From: Methylotenera mobilis 13
Lineage (GTDB): Bacteria > Pseudomonadota > Gammaproteobacteria > Burkholderiales > Methylophilaceae
Reading direction: 5' to 3'
Length of the DNA: 64,000 nt
Assembly (NCBI RefSeq): GCF_000384255.1
Contig: NZ_KB913035.1
Span: forward strand, 1,972,808 to 2,036,807
The notes below the pieces were generated by a model. It saw nothing but the letters and a program-made list of their open reading frames with translations. It made no database searches and was not told the DNA's origin. Shown here piece after piece: positions 37,186 through 45,895 of this stretch; the stretch's first letter is position 1; every line of letters begins with the position of its first letter. A program made the translations under genes and the position numbers.

Positions 37186-38858
37186 TCACTTTACTCAAGA
37201 ATGGCAAAATCTACGACCCAGCGCACAACAAAGATGGTGTGGTAGAAGATATTTACATCTACCAAGGCCGCATCGTACCGAAACCGCTTGATCAAGCAAA
37301 AGTCACCCAAACTTATGACTTAACTGGAAAAGTGGTCATGGCTGGCGCTATCGACATGCACAGTCACATCGGTGGAGGCAAGGTCAACATTGCTCGTATG
37401 ATGTTGCCAGAGTATCAACAAAAACAAATGCAGGAAATTAAAAACCTGAGCGAACCAGAAGCGCATATCTGCACGCCATATTGTAGCCATCACGCAACAC
37501 CAACGGCTACAGATACTGGATTTAGATATATCGAAATGGGCTACACCGCTGCTTTTGAGCCTGCAATCTCCCCCATAAATGCGCGTCAGGCGCATTTGGA
37601 GATGGGCGACACCCCGATGATTGATAAGGGTGGCTACGCAATGCTGGGCAATGATGATTATTTTTTGCGCATGCTAGCGGCAAAAAAAGACCAAAAAGCC
37701 ATTAACGATTATGTTGCTTGGATTCTACATGCCACACAAGCAATTGGTATTAAAGTGGTGAACCCGGGTGGCATTAGCGCATTTAAATTTAACCAGCGCA
37801 GGCTTAACTTAGATGAAAACCATCAGCATTACCAAGTGAGCCCGCGTGAGGTTTTACAAAGCCTAAGCCGTGCTGTTCATGAGCTTGGCATTGCTAAACC
37901 TTTACATGTGCATTGTAACAACCTTGGCGCAGCTGGTAATTTTGAAACCACGCTGAACACCATGGGCGCAAGCAATGGCTTGCCTATGCATTTAACGCAC
38001 ATTCAATTTCATAGCTACGGTACTGAGGGCGATAAAAAATTCTCTTCAGCAGCCGCGCAAATTGCCGAGGCCCTCAATAAAAACAAAAATATTACGGCAG
38101 ACGTTGGTCAAATATTGTTTAATCAAACTGTCACTGCTTCTGGCGATTCAATGATGCAACACTTGAATGCTAAGCATGCAAATCCTAAAAAGTCGGTGAT
38201 TATGGATATTGAATGTGATGCTGGCTGTGGTGTATTACCATTTAAATATCGCGACCAAAACTACGTGAATGCATTGCAATGGGCAATCGGCTTGGAGATT
38301 TTCTTATCAGTTGAAGATCCATGGCGTATTTTCTTAACCACAGACCATCCTAACGGTGCGCCGTTTACCAGTTACCCTCATTTGATTCGTTTACTGATGG
38401 ACAAAACTTTCAGAAATGAAGCATTTGCCAAATTGAATCTAGACGCACAATCCATGAGCAACCTCACAAGCTTAAATCGTGAATATAGCTTATACGAAAT
38501 CGCCATTATGACGCGTGCTGGTGCAAGTAAACTGATTGGCCTAAACGACCGCGGTCATTTAGGTGTGGGGGCAAACGCAGATATTACGGTTTACACAGAC
38601 CAAGAGAATCGTGAAGCGATGTTTGCCAAGCCTGATTATGTATTCAAAAATGGTGAGTTAGTTGTTAAGAATGGAACCATTGTTAAAGTGGTATGGGGCG
38701 CTACGCATACCGCAAAACCTGCGTTTGACATTGGTGTAGAAAAAGACCTAAAAGACTATTTCGACCGCTATCAAACCATCGGTCTAGATAACTTCAAAAT
38801 TAGCGATGCCGAGATTTTTGACGACGGCAGAGGCAGTGTAGTTGTTAACAAAAACTAA
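37182..38858 (+). CDS. fhcA: FhcA, formyltransferase/hydrolase complex subunit A (amidohydrolase)
   Basis: FhcA is the hydrolase subunit that releases formate from formyl-methanofuran. The 558-residue protein has the amidohydrolase metal motif DMHSHIGGGKVN near residue 58. Further metal ligands are in PLHVHCNNLGAAG and MHLTHIQFHSYG, and a conserved Asp is in TTDHPNGAPF. It overlaps fhcB by four bases. The next gene, 27 bases on, is not fhcD but a PNPOx-fold gene. Confidence 0.96.
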   Translation: MITLLKNGKIYDPAHNKDGVVEDIYIYQGRIVPKPLDQAKVTQTYDLTGKVVMAGAIDMHSHIGGGKVNIARMMLPEYQQKQMQEIKNLSEPEAHICTPYCSHHATPTATDTGFRYIEMGYTAAFEPAISPINARQAHLEMGDTPMIDKGGYAMLGNDDYFLRMLAAKKDQKAINDYVAWILHATQAIGIKVVNPGGISAFKFNQRRLNLDENHQHYQVSPREVLQSLSRAVHELGIAKPLHVHCNNLGAAGNFETTLNTMGASNGLPMHLTHIQFHSYGTEGDKKFSSAAAQIAEALNKNKNITADVGQILFNQTVTASGDSMMQHLNAKHANPKKSVIMDIECDAGCGVLPFKYRDQNYVNALQWAIGLEIFLSVEDPWRIFLTTDHPNGAPFTSYPHLIRLLMDKTFRNEAFAKLNLDAQSMSNLTSLNREYSLYEIAIMTRAGASKLIGLNDRGHLGVGANADITVYTDQENREAMFAKPDYVFKNGELVVKNGTIVKVVWGATHTAKPAFDIGVEKDLKDYFDRYQTIGLDNFKISDAEIFDDGRGSVVVNKN

Positions 38859-38885
38859 CAAGCTACCTTACTGAAAAGGAACGAT

Positions 38886-39545
38886 ATGAGTAGGTTATAT
38901 GGCGAACAACACCGTCAATTGCAAGATGAGTTTGCTACACGAAAGATGGCAGACCGCGTTGAGGAACTGGCTTGTAAAACTGAGTTTGATGAAGAGTCTC
39001 AAGGCTTTATCGAACACATGGATATGTTCTTTTTATCGACAGTAGATCATCAAGGCCGCCCTACTGTATCTTACAAAGGTGGTGATGCTGGCTTTGTTAA
39101 AGTGATTGATAGTAAAACATTGGCTTTCCCAAGTTACGATGGCAACGGCATGTTTTTCTCGATGGGCAATATCACGACACAGCCTCAAGTTGGTTTGTTG
39201 TTTATCTCATTTGAAGCACCTCATCGAATCCGTGTACAAGGCACCGCAACGATATCTCGTACCGACCCACTCATGAGTGAATACAAAGAGGCGGACTTTA
39301 TTGTTAGAGTTACCCTGTCAGAGTTATGGCAAAATTGTCCGCGCTACATTCACCAACGCACTAAAGTACGTGATTCACGCTATGTGCCACGTGAGCATTG
39401 TGAAACACCGATTGCCGAATGGAAGCGCTTGGATTTAGTTCAGGATGTACTGCCAGAAGCGGATGTTACGAAAGTAAAAGAACTAGGTACCATTCAAATT
39501 GAAGAATGGATTGATAAAATTAAAACTGCTGACCCTACGGCTTAA
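38886..39545 (+). CDS. PNPOx-fold (pyridoxamine oxidase-like) flavin-binding protein inside the fhc operon
   Basis: The 219-residue protein has a split-barrel flavin-binding domain at about 40-130: MFFLSTVDHQGRPTVSYKGGDAGFVKV, AFPSYDGNGMFFSMGNI, and PHRIRVQGTATI. The family (pyridoxamine-5'-phosphate-oxidase related, COG3576-like) binds FMN or related cofactors, but substrates are often unknown. An AAGGA ribosome-binding site precedes the ATG, and its TAA is followed directly by the fhcD ATG, so it is part of the operon. Its place among C1-transfer genes suggests a role linked to H4MPT or methanofuran chemistry; that is inference. Confidence 0.85.
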   Translation: MSRLYGEQHRQLQDEFATRKMADRVEELACKTEFDEESQGFIEHMDMFFLSTVDHQGRPTVSYKGGDAGFVKVIDSKTLAFPSYDGNGMFFSMGNITTQPQVGLLFISFEAPHRIRVQGTATISRTDPLMSEYKEADFIVRVTLSELWQNCPRYIHQRTKVRDSRYVPREHCETPIAEWKRLDLVQDVLPEADVTKVKELGTIQIEEWIDKIKTADPTA

Positions 39546-40460
39546 ATGATGATGTTGCTAAATACTATACAAATTGACGATACTTTTGCCGAAGCTTTTA
39601 ACATGCGCGGCACACGCGTAATTATTACCGCGCAAAACCTAAAATGGGCATATCATGCCGCCAATGCAATGACAGGCTTTGCAACCTCAGTGATTGGCTG
39701 TGGTGTTGAGGCTGGTATTGAACGTGAGCTAACGACCGAAGAAACGCCAGATGGCAGACCAGGTGTAAGTATTCTTATGTTTGCAATGGGTAGTAAAGTG
39801 CTCATGCAACAACTAGAAACTCGGATGGGCCAATGTATCTTGACTTGTCCGACTGCTGCTGCTTTTTCAGGTATTGATGGCGAAGATAAAATCAGTCTAG
39901 GCAAACACCTACGCTATTTTGGTGATGGCTTTCAAACCTCTAAACTGATTGATGGAAAACGCTACTGGCGCATTCCAGTGATGGATGGTGAGTTTATTAC
40001 AGAAGAAACCACCGGCATGGTACGCGCAATTGGTGGTGGTAACTTTTTGATTCTCGCCACATCGCAACCAGCAGCGCTTGCTGCAGCTGAAGTAGCTATC
40101 GAAGCCATGAAAAAAGTGCCTAACGTGATTATGCCGTTCCCTGGTGGCGTGGTGCGGTCTGGCTCTAAAGTCGGCAGCAAATATAAAACCATGTTTGCAT
40201 CGACCAACGATGCATTCTGCCCTACACTAAAAGGCGCTACCAATACCGAGCTTTCACCAGAAATTGAAAGCGTGATGGAAATTGTGATTGATGGTTTAAC
40301 TTTTGAAGATATTGCACTCTCAATGAAGGTGGGTATTGAGGCGATTTGCAACCTAGGTGCTGCCAGCGGCGTTAAACGTATTTCAGCCGGTAACTATGGC
40401 GGCAAACTTGGCCCTCACCTTTTCAAATTACATGATATTTTAAATGGCAGCAACTCATGA
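39546..40460 (+). CDS. fhcD: FhcD, formyl-methanofuran:H4MPT formyltransferase subunit
   Basis: FhcD moves the formyl group from formyl-H4MPT to methanofuran. The 304-residue protein matches the Ftr family throughout: DDTFAEAFNMRGTRVIITA at the N-terminus, SVIGCGVEAGIERELT, GQCILTCPTAAAFSG, and the C-terminal SAGNYGGKLGPHLFKLH. Three ATG codons in a row (39546, 39549, 39552) are possible starts; the first abuts the preceding stop codon. The last bases overlap fhcC by four. Confidence 0.96.
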   Translation: MMMLLNTIQIDDTFAEAFNMRGTRVIITAQNLKWAYHAANAMTGFATSVIGCGVEAGIERELTTEETPDGRPGVSILMFAMGSKVLMQQLETRMGQCILTCPTAAAFSGIDGEDKISLGKHLRYFGDGFQTSKLIDGKRYWRIPVMDGEFITEETTGMVRAIGGGNFLILATSQPAALAAAEVAIEAMKKVPNVIMPFPGGVVRSGSKVGSKYKTMFASTNDAFCPTLKGATNTELSPEIESVMEIVIDGLTFEDIALSMKVGIEAICNLGAASGVKRISAGNYGGKLGPHLFKLHDILNGSNS

Positions 40461-41266
40461 ACGCGCTCACCTTTACATTAAAAAATGCACTCAAATTTTC
40501 AGTCAACTGCAGTGGTTTAACCCCAAATAGTTTGGAAAGCAAATCGATGACTGATATTGCTAATACTAAAGTAACTTATGGCAATCACTCAGTCCAAGTG
40601 ACTGATTTATTTGATATCACAGGTAGTGACGTTACGCATATCGTCTTTAAGAATGCATCCAATAAGATGGATTATATTGGTGCTCATATGTCATCTGGCA
40701 ACATTACGATTGAAGGTAATGCTGGTGCCTATTTAGGCTTCACCATGAAAAGTGGCGAAATTCACTGTACTGGCAGTGCAGAAAGCTATGCTGCATGCAA
40801 TATGGTTGGTGGCCTATTAAAAATTGACGCTAACGTAGGTGACTTTTTAGGCGCAGGCTCTGAAGGATTGCGTAAAGGGATGCGTGGCGGTACTGTTCTC
40901 ATTAAAGGTAACGCTGGAGACCGCGTGGGTGACCAAATGCGTAGAGGTTTAATTTTAATTGAAGGCAATGTGGGAGACTATTGTGGTAGCCGCATGATTG
41001 CAGGCACTATTGGAGTGTTGGGTAACGTTGGCAGCTATACTGCTTTTAATATGCATCGCGGCACGCTGTTGCTAAAAAATGTACCTAACTTACACGCAAC
41101 AGTGCAAGATTGTGGCACACACACATTGCCATATCTGAGCCTATTATTTAAATCATTTAAAAAATACAACACCCCATTTAGCCAACTCAGCTCACAACGC
41201 GTGCAGCGTTTTGTGGGAGATGCTGCTTACAAAGGCAATGGTGAGGTATTGATTCTAAACGCTTGA
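40457..41266 (+). CDS. fhcC: FhcC, formyltransferase/hydrolase complex subunit C
   Basis: FhcC is the glutamate-synthase-C-like scaffold subunit. The 269-residue protein is dominated by a right-handed beta-helix with repeated G-x-x-G-x-x-x-G turns: GNITIEGNAGAYLGFTMKSG, GLLKIDANVGDFLGAG, GTVLIKGNAGDRVGDQMRRG, LILIEGNVGDYCGSRM. The first 30 residues are less typical; an internal ATG at 40547 is an alternative start. However, the four-base overlap with fhcD (ATGA at 40457) favours the longer form. It is the last gene of the operon. Confidence 0.95.
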   Translation: MNALTFTLKNALKFSVNCSGLTPNSLESKSMTDIANTKVTYGNHSVQVTDLFDITGSDVTHIVFKNASNKMDYIGAHMSSGNITIEGNAGAYLGFTMKSGEIHCTGSAESYAACNMVGGLLKIDANVGDFLGAGSEGLRKGMRGGTVLIKGNAGDRVGDQMRRGLILIEGNVGDYCGSRMIAGTIGVLGNVGSYTAFNMHRGTLLLKNVPNLHATVQDCGTHTLPYLSLLFKSFKKYNTPFSQLSSQRVQRFVGDAAYKGNGEVLILNA

Positions 41267-41301
41267 TTTATAATTAATATAAAAAAGCGAGCTAATTCAA
41301 C

Positions 41302-41370
41302 ATGAAACCACTTGAACTTTATACTCAGCCGCTTGCCGTATCGTATCAATTAAATTCCTTATTAAGTTAG
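41302..41370 (+). CDS. Possible 22-residue peptide after fhcC
   Basis: An ATG at 41302 opens a short frame (MKPLELYTQPLAVSYQ..., stop at 41368-41370) in the 126-bp gap between fhcC and the diguanylate cyclase. Only a weak GAG motif lies ahead. It could be a leader peptide, the N-terminal relic of a lost gene, or chance. Nothing else was seen in the gap. Confidence 0.2.
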   Translation: MKPLELYTQPLAVSYQLNSLLS

Positions 41371-41392
41371 TGAAGCATTTCCTTATCAAACC

Positions 41393-42937
41393 ATGCGTAA
41401 ATGCTTCACATTCGATCAGTTAAAAATTGCAATTTTAATTAGTTGCGCATACTACGCACTTGCGTTATTAGGCGTATATCAAACAGTGAGTGCGCAAGGC
41501 ATTGCAATTGTATGGCTTGCAAATGCTGTTATTTTAGCAGCGCTTCTCATACTTCCTTATCGCCAATGGCCACTCATTTTAATAGGCACCTTAGTCGCTG
41601 AAGTGATTGCTGACATTTCCACGTTTCCCATATGGTCTGCAGTATCATTTGGACTTATTAATATACTTGAAGTAACACTTGCTGCTACACTGATTCGCCG
41701 CATCAGTGGAGAACAGTTTGATTTTGATAAATTGAGGCGTGGTGGCTACTTTTTGCTCTTTGGGCCTTTAATTGCATGTGCAATTGCAGGCTTAATCGGC
41801 GCAACAATTAACTTAAAGCTTGGAAACTCAGCTCTAGACTACTCAAAGTTTTGGTTGATTTGGTGGTTTGGCGATGCACTAGGGCTGATTCTATTAACAC
41901 CTATGATAGTCGTCGTTTGGCGTTTTTTTGAGTATGGTATTCCTAAAATACCTAACAAAATAATCATTGAAGCTACACTATTTTCACTCATACTAGTTTT
42001 GATTGGTATTTATGCGTTTTCTGGAAATCATGAGCAGTTACAGTTTCTCGTTAGCCCATTATTATTGTTATCTCTAGGAGTTTATGCTGCCATTAGATTC
42101 GGTGTATTAGGTGCAACTTTCGCCGTAACAATTGTTGCCACTTTAGCAGTATATCAACTCACACAAGGCATATACCCTTACTCGACTAAATCTGTACAAG
42201 AAGCTGTATGGTTAACGCAAGAATATTTGGCTCTGATTTCTGTTGTCTCAGTTGGACTAGCCATATTGATGCGCGAAATTAATAACCAACGCAGGGCGCT
42301 CGAAGAAAAAGAATATGCATTGAGAATGCATAACAGCACACTAGAGTCACATGTACACGAACGCACTTTATTGCTTGAAAAAGCCAACAATGCTTTGCAT
42401 GAAGCAAATATACAACTTGCACATATTGCCTCAGTTGATGAACTAACTGGTATAGCGAATCGCCAACACTTTAGAACTGAAGCTCAACGTGAGCTTAATC
42501 GCTTGAAACAGGATAACCAAACAGCATCGATGATTTTAATCGATTTAGACTATTTTAAGCGCGTTAACGACACCTACGGCCATGGCGCTGGTGACTTCGT
42601 ATTAAAGTCAATCGCAGAACCTATACGTCAATCACTAAGGCCAAAAGACCTCCTCGGACGGATGGGCGGTGAAGAATTTTTTATATTACTCACTGAAACA
42701 AACGTTAATAGTGCAGCAAATATCGCAGAGCGTATCCGTCAAGCACTTGAAAGCCTCGAACTGCATTACGATGGCAATATGATCAAAATCACTGCAAGCT
42801 TAGGTGTAGCTGAGTTAAACAAACATGAAAACTGGAGCAATCTAGAAGATCTAGATGACTTAACAAGTCGAGCGGACCAAGCACTTTACCGCGCAAAAGA
42901 GCACGGTAGGAATCGTGTTGAGACTGCAACAGAATAA
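41393..42937 (+). CDS. MASE1-GGDEF membrane diguanylate cyclase
   Basis: This enzyme is predicted to make cyclic-di-GMP. The 514-residue protein starts with a MASE1-type integral membrane sensor of about eight helices (residues 8-300), including GIAIVWLANAVILAALLI and DALGLILLTPMIVVVWRF. A coiled-coil (about 300-345) leads into a GGDEF domain (about 350-510) with DELTGIANRQHF and the intact active-site motif GGEEF. The product-inhibition I-site RPKD lies exactly five residues before it. All catalytic residues are present. The sensed signal is unknown. Confidence 0.94.
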   Translation: MRKCFTFDQLKIAILISCAYYALALLGVYQTVSAQGIAIVWLANAVILAALLILPYRQWPLILIGTLVAEVIADISTFPIWSAVSFGLINILEVTLAATLIRRISGEQFDFDKLRRGGYFLLFGPLIACAIAGLIGATINLKLGNSALDYSKFWLIWWFGDALGLILLTPMIVVVWRFFEYGIPKIPNKIIIEATLFSLILVLIGIYAFSGNHEQLQFLVSPLLLLSLGVYAAIRFGVLGATFAVTIVATLAVYQLTQGIYPYSTKSVQEAVWLTQEYLALISVVSVGLAILMREINNQRRALEEKEYALRMHNSTLESHVHERTLLLEKANNALHEANIQLAHIASVDELTGIANRQHFRTEAQRELNRLKQDNQTASMILIDLDYFKRVNDTYGHGAGDFVLKSIAEPIRQSLRPKDLLGRMGGEEFFILLTETNVNSAANIAERIRQALESLELHYDGNMIKITASLGVAELNKHENWSNLEDLDDLTSRADQALYRAKEHGRNRVETATE

Positions 42938-43013
42938 TTCGTATAAGATTAGTGGTAATACTCGTATAAGTGATACGAATTTGTTAGTTACTAACTTTAA
43001 AGTCTAGTAACTA

Positions 43014-44343
43014 GGGGGTGTAAATAATTTTGTGTAAACGTCATTTTGCAGGAAACTGCTATTTTCAGGAATGGAATAAAAATGACGATACCAAAAGTAT
43101 TACCCAATGATCTAATTGATAGCTTATTAGCTAACTATAAAAAACCAGAAGACCTGATTGGTGAGAATGGTCTTCTCAAGCAACTCACCAAAGCACTGGT
43201 TGAACGTGCGCTGCAAGCTGAGATGGCTGAACACCTTGGCCATGACAAACACGAAGCAGTAATGAATGGCACTGGCAATGCCCGTAACGGTAAAAGCCGT
43301 AAGACGCTCAAGGGTGAATTCGGTGAATTGCCTATTGAGATTCCCCGTGATCGTGATGCCAGTTTTGAACCGCAACTGATTCCTAAACATCAAACACGCT
43401 GGACAGGCTTTGATGACAAGATCATCTCCCTGTACTCGCGTGGCATGACGGTGCGTGAGATTCAAGGCCACTTGGCTGAAATGTATGGCACTGAAGTGTC
43501 ACCTACGCTCATTTCATCGGTCACTGATGCTGTGGTTGAAGATGTGAAGCAATGGCAGTCTCGCCCATTGGATGCTATTTACCCAGTGGTGTATCTGGAT
43601 TGCATCCATGCCAAAGTACGAGATACCGGTGCGGTCAGGTCTAAGGCAGTCTATCTTGCCATCGGCATCAACATTCAGGGAGAGAAAGAAGTATTGGGGT
43701 TGTGGATCGCCCAGACCGAAGGTGCCAAGTTCTGGCTAAGTGTTGTGACTGAACTCAAGAATCGAGGGGTACAGGACATTTTCATTGCCTGTGTGGATGG
43801 TCTAAAGGGCTTTCCTGAGGCGATCGAAACTGTCTATCCCAAGGCAACGGTTCAATTGTGTATTGTGCATATGGTGCGTAACAGCTTGAATTACGTGGGC
43901 TGGCAGAAGCGTAAGCTTGTGGCTGCTGATTTAAAGCGCGTTTATACCGCGTCAACGATTGATGAAGCAGAACAATATCTGTCTGAGTTTGAAGTAAGAT
44001 GGGATGATGCCTACCCACCGATTGCACAATCCTGGCGCAGCAACTGGGCGCGTATCATACCGTTCTTTGATTACCCACCAGAAATACGCAAAATCATCTA
44101 CACCACCAATGCGATTGAATCGGTGAATATGAGTTTACGTAAAGTGACGAAGAGCCGTGGTTCATTTCCAAATGATGAAGCTGTGATGAAATTGTTCTAC
44201 TTGGCGCTGCAAAACATCAGCAAGAAATGGACGATGCCACTACGTGATTGGAAACCTGCTTTAAATAGGTTTACTATTCAATTTGAGGAGAGGATGCCTC
44301 AGCAGTAATCAACCGACGTTTACACAAAATTCGGGACACCCTC
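43014..44343 (+). mobile_element. IS256-family insertion sequence, 1330 bp, intact
   Basis: Imperfect terminal inverted repeats of about 29 bp bound the element. The left end reads GGGGGTGTAAATAATTTTGT and the right end, on the opposite strand, reads GAGGGTGTCCCGAATTTTGT; both continue into GTAAACGTC. An 8-bp direct repeat, AGTAACTA, flanks it at 43006-43013 and 44344-44351 and is the target duplication. One transposase fills the interior. The exact duplication and intact ORF suggest fairly recent insertion. It sits in a gap and does not break a recognisable gene. Confidence 0.95.
43082..44308 (+). CDS. IS256-family DDE transposase (Mutator-like)
   Basis: The predicted protein has 408 residues from the ATG at 43082; an earlier in-frame TTG at 43046 is less likely. 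It shows the N-terminal ALQAEMAEHLGHDKHE and GKSRKTLKGEFGELPIEIPRDRDASFEPQLI segments of the family. The catalytic triad is visible in YLDCIHAKVRD, ACVDGLKGFPEAI and TTNAIESVN (Asp, Asp, Glu). No frameshift or stop is present, so the enzyme should be active. It is enclosed by the terminal repeats of the element. Confidence 0.96.
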   Translation: MTIPKVLPNDLIDSLLANYKKPEDLIGENGLLKQLTKALVERALQAEMAEHLGHDKHEAVMNGTGNARNGKSRKTLKGEFGELPIEIPRDRDASFEPQLIPKHQTRWTGFDDKIISLYSRGMTVREIQGHLAEMYGTEVSPTLISSVTDAVVEDVKQWQSRPLDAIYPVVYLDCIHAKVRDTGAVRSKAVYLAIGINIQGEKEVLGLWIAQTEGAKFWLSVVTELKNRGVQDIFIACVDGLKGFPEAIETVYPKATVQLCIVHMVRNSLNYVGWQKRKLVAADLKRVYTASTIDEAEQYLSEFEVRWDDAYPPIAQSWRSNWARIIPFFDYPPEIRKIIYTTNAIESVNMSLRKVTKSRGSFPNDEAVMKLFYLALQNISKKWTMPLRDWKPALNRFTIQFEERMPQQ

Positions 44344-44435
44344 AGTAACTAATATTTAATATTTTTAATTAAGTCCAGTTTCAGCTAAAAATCGGTTAAA
44401 ACATTCATTCACAATCACTTCCATACATTAATAAT

Positions 44436-44580
44436 GGGACGTAACACAATTAATCCTCATCTTTTCTAGGTCTCTCTGCTTTATCTGCTGTTGCTTTACA
44501 CCCCAATACCACTTCAACTTGCTCTCCAAAATTCATTACCTAACACATAATTACTGTATCGATTAATTGTGTTACGTCCC
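44436..44580 (-). mobile_element. 145-bp relic bounded by a perfect 20-bp inverted repeat (RAYT/Y1-like)
   Basis: GGGACGTAACACAATTAATC at 44436-44455 is repeated exactly in inverted orientation at 44561-44580. The 105-bp interior carries, on the minus strand, what looks like the tail of a transposase gene. The structure fits an internally deleted insertion element or MITE that kept both ends. It sits 92 bp to the right of the IS256 element. The rest of the roughly 620-bp gap (44344-44965) is AT-rich and holds no gene I can support. Confidence 0.75.
44450..44536 (-). pseudogene. C-terminal remnant of a Y1/RAYT-type transposase
   Basis: The minus strand from 44536 encodes 28 residues with the pattern FGEQVEVVLG...KATADKAERPRK, then stops inside the inverted repeat. 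REP-associated tyrosine transposases typically end in a helix plus an LGRR...GRPRK tail, which this resembles. The catalytic HUH and Tyr region is missing, and an in-frame stop lies two codons upstream of the ATG, so this is a fragment. The family assignment rests on this short tail and the repeat structure only. Confidence 0.5.
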
Positions 44581-44965
44581 CTATTTACTTATTAATCAAA
44601 TTCCTAAGGTTTTATTGACGATAATGAGATACACAGCACAACTTCATTTTTTAATTTGATATTGCTGTTTGGTTTTAAAGTTTGAGTGTGATGGCAATCA
44701 GCGCTTATCAATAATGCATCAAAAAATGTTGTTTAATAAACATCATGATATTTTTCAGGGATGATATACGACACGATTACTTCAGAGTGAAGCAAGGACT
44801 TAAGTTAACAATTGTTTACAATAAGAGCTTGTTTAAATTAACTATAATCTGATTTAAATGACATCATGTTATTTCAGTTTAATAGCACTGACACATCAAT
44901 GTAGATAAACATTGTTTTATAAAATCATCTGTTAAAATAGCGTATTACATATTACTGCAACTGCC

Positions 44966-45895
44966 ATGCCTAAGTACTTGACCGCCGCCTTATACAAATT
45001 TGTTAGCTTGCCTGAATACCAGACATTGCAGGCCCCCATTCTTGCTGCATGTAAAATTCATCATATCAAAGGCACGCTATTGCTCGCAGAAGAAGGCATC
45101 AATGGCACCATTGCAGGCCTGCCTGAAGACATTCATCTTTTATTAAATTATTTACGCACAGCGCCTTTGTTTGCAAGTAAGTTTTCGGACTTGGAACACA
45201 AAGAATCTTTTGCTGATGAGCATCCGTTTTACCGCATGAAGGTAAAGTTGAAAAAAGAAATCGTTACACTTGGCGTACCTGGCGTTAGTCCTACTAAGAA
45301 AGTTGGTACTTATGTGAAACCTGAGGACTGGAATGCCCTGATTTCAGATCCTGATGTTGTGTTGATTGATACTCGTAATGACTACGAAGTGGATATTGGA
45401 ACGTTCAAAGGAGCAATTGACCCTAAAACAACCACTTTCCGTGAGTTTCCTGAGTATATTGCGAAAAACTTTGATAAAACCAAACATAAAAAAGTCGCCA
45501 TGTTCTGCACGGGTGGAATTCGTTGTGAAAAAGCATCTTCTTACATGTTGGACCAAGGGTTTGATGAGGTCTATCACTTACAGGGCGGAATATTGAAGTA
45601 CCTGGAAACAGTGCCAGAAGAACAAAGCATGTGGGAAGGTGAATGTTTTGTATTTGATCAACGCGTCGCCGTTAAACACAATTTAGAAGTCGGTGAATTT
45701 GACCAGTGTTACGCCTGCAGACACCCGCTATCACCTGCAGAAATGAAAAGTGAGCAATACGTTGCTGGCATTTCATGCCCGCATTGTTTCGATAAAGTAT
45801 CAGAAGAAAAGCGTGCAAGGTTATTGGAAAGACAAAAACAGGTGGCATTAGCAAAACAACGTGGTGAAACACATATTGGTGAAAAACAAAAATAA
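44966..45895 (+). CDS. trhO: tRNA uridine-34 hydroxylase TrhO (YceA), rhodanese-fold
   Basis: TrhO adds the oxygen in 5-hydroxyuridine at tRNA position 34 (oxygen-dependent route). The 309-residue protein has the N-terminal acylphosphatase-like domain ([16 protein letters not shown]). A rhodanese domain follows with the active-site cysteine in [17 protein letters not shown], and the C-terminal zinc-type cysteine pairs are CYACRHPLS and CPHC. Its stop is directly followed by the next ATG, so the hypothetical gene downstream is coupled to it. Confidence 0.95.
   Translation: MPKYLTAALYKFVSLPEYQTLQAPILAACKIHHIKGTLLLAEEGINGTIAGLPEDIHLLLNYLRTAPLFASKFSDLEHKESFADEHPFYRMKVKLKKEIVTLGVPGVSPTKKVGTYVKPEDWNALISDPDVVLIDTRNDYEVDIGTFKGAIDPKTTTFREFPEYIAKNFDKTKHKKVAMFCTGGIRCEKASSYMLDQGFDEVYHLQGGILKYLETVPEEQSMWEGECFVFDQRVAVKHNLEVGEFDQCYACRHPLSPAEMKSEQYVAGISCPHCFDKVSEEKRARLLERQKQVALAKQRGETHIGEKQK

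Noticed and set aside
42938-44965. A gene disrupted by the IS256 insertion
   Set aside because: Joining the flanks across one copy of AGTAACTA gives only AT-rich sequence with no coding continuity.
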